Below the pieces are notes generated by a model. That model saw only the letters and a program-made list of their open reading frames with translations, ran no database searches and was not told the DNA's origin. Below are positions 63,162-64,000 of a stretch of 64,000 nt of DNA, in pieces (position 1 is the stretch's first letter; every line of letters starts with the position of its first letter). The DNA is taken from positions 4,831,113 to 4,895,112 of the forward strand of contig NZ_CP036268.1 in the NCBI RefSeq assembly GCF_007744515.1, in the 5' to 3' direction. Position numbers and translations under genes: made by a program. The stretch comes from Stratiformator vulcanicus. Lineage in GTDB: Bacteria > Planctomycetota > Planctomycetia > Planctomycetales > Planctomycetaceae.

Positions 63162-64000
63162 ATGAGAGTTCTCCTGTCTTTCGCCGTGCTTTGCGGCATC
63201 GCGGTGTTCGCTGACGCCGAAGATCAATCGCGGCCCAACTTCCTCTTTCTCCTCAGCGACGACCACCGAGGTGACGTGCTCGGCTGCGCGGGGCATCCGA
63301 TCATCAAGACGCCGAACATCGACCGTCTCGCCGCCGAGGGCGTCCGATTCGAGAACGCGTATGTCACGACCTCGATCTGCGCCGCGAGCCGGGCGTCGAT
63401 TTTGACCGGGCTCGTTGAGCGGACGCACCAGTTTACGTTCGGCACCCCGCCGCTGCACTGGAGCTACTGCGCGATCAGTTATCCGAGGCTGCTGCACGGG
63501 GCCGGTTACTACACGGGATTCGTCGGGAAGATCGGCATTCATTACGACGCTTCCATGCAGAGCAAGATGTTTGATTTCTACCGTCCGATGGGTCGGAACC
63601 CGTATTGGAAAGTGCGGCCCGACGGCACCCGCCGACACCTGACCGACCTGACCGCCGATATCGCGATCAAATTCTTGAAGAAACAGTCTGCTGATCAGCC
63701 ATTTTGCCTCTCCGTCAGTTTCAACGCCGCGCACGCGGAAGACTCCGACAAGAAAGACCATTATCCGTGGCCGCCCTCGTCGAATGATCTCTACACCGAC
63801 GTCACCTTCCCCGAACCGGAACTTTCCGACCCTGAGATTTTTGAAGCACACCCCGAGTTCCTTAAGGAATCAATGAACCGCGACCGCTACTTCTGGCGGT
63901 GGGATACACCCGAGAAGTTTCAGAAGAATATGCGTGGCTATTTCCGAATGCTCAGCGGGATGGATCACGCCATCGGCCGGATGCTGGACGAACTTGAAAC
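63162..64000 (+). CDS. sulfatase, 5' part
   Basis: About 279 residues are visible before the right edge; the frame stays open to the end. A signal peptide ([19 protein letters not shown]) leads to [20 protein letters not shown]; the formylglycine site is Cys73 in [15 protein letters not shown] (C-x-A-x-R rather than C-x-P-x-R, as in several choline sulfatase-type and iduronate sulfatase-type enzymes). [12 protein letters not shown] and [16 protein letters not shown] follow. The metal ligands of the C-terminal half lie outside the window. Confidence 0.93.
   Translation, partial: MRVLLSFAVLCGIAVFADAEDQSRPNFLFLLSDDHRGDVLGCAGHPIIKTPNIDRLAAEGVRFENAYVTTSICAASRASILTGLVERTHQFTFGTPPLHWSYCAISYPRLLHGAGYYTGFVGKIGIHYDASMQSKMFDFYRPMGRNPYWKVRPDGTRRHLTDLTADIAIKFLKKQSADQPFCLSVSFNAAHAEDSDKKDHYPWPPSSNDLYTDVTFPEPELSDPEIFEAHPEFLKESMNRDRYFWRWDTPEKFQKNMRGYFRMLSGMDHAIGRMLDELE

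Overview
This 64 kb window comes from a bacterial chromosome of moderately high G+C that is almost certainly planctomycete. The pointers are three sulfatases and two sialate O-acetylesterases, a secreted Val/Thr/Tyr-rich protein resembling the planctomycete YTV surface proteins, a cluster of small secreted Tyr/Pro- or Cys-rich proteins, an HTTM (vitamin K-dependent carboxylase-like) protein, a futalosine-route menaquinone gene with a UbiA prenyltransferase nearby, an MnmE-like GTPase without the usual C-terminus, and five Uma2 (DUF820) genes. No rRNA, tRNA, CRISPR array, integrase, transposase or phage gene was seen.

Layout. 0-8 kb: the 3' part of mutY, a membrane protein/ATP-grasp pair, a WD40 secreted protein, and an SNF2 helicase behind a small gene. 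8-16 kb: a PaaK-like adenylate-forming enzyme, an HMA lipoprotein, glnA, a stand-alone LigD-type phosphoesterase domain, gltX and a Uma2 gene. 15-25 kb: the YTV-like protein, a CNNM/CorC pair, a fused ABC-2 permease, a polyprenyl diphosphate synthase, a GT39-type glycosyltransferase and an HTH-receiver protein. 25-38 kb: a MATE exporter, tandem sialate O-acetylesterases, an MsbA-like exporter, Uma2 plus an APC permease, a sulfatase and a PA0069-type radical SAM protein. 38-50 kb: three small secreted proteins, a GyrA/ParC subunit, a sulfatase, two paralogous membrane-anchored helical proteins, a LOG-family protein, and a fasciclin/ECF sigma/RskA-like anti-sigma module. 50-64 kb: mqnE, three tandem Uma2 genes, a UbiA prenyltransferase, an HD-GYP protein, coaX, the MnmE-like GTPase, the HTTM protein, a Ser/Thr kinase, msrA and the start of a third sulfatase.

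Functional links. Menaquinone synthesis is represented by mqnE, the UbiA enzyme and the polyprenyl synthase. Use of sulfated or acetylated polysaccharide is represented by the sulfatases and esterases. Envelope stress or surface remodelling may be served by the fasciclin/sigma/anti-sigma set, which recalls mycobacterial SigK-RskA-MPT70/83.

The most striking non-genic signal is a family of dispersed palindromic repeats sharing the frame GATCCGC...GCGGCTTGT. Some copies are hairpins whose stems differ by paired changes. Others form long inverted repeats, including a perfect 27-bp pair between the two esterase genes. Two half-sites lie inside the reading frame of the SNF2 helicase and encode part of its N-terminus. 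A second 25-bp repeat (GTTTAGCCGCGAC...) and CCTCTCA-type heptamer tracts accompany some of them.
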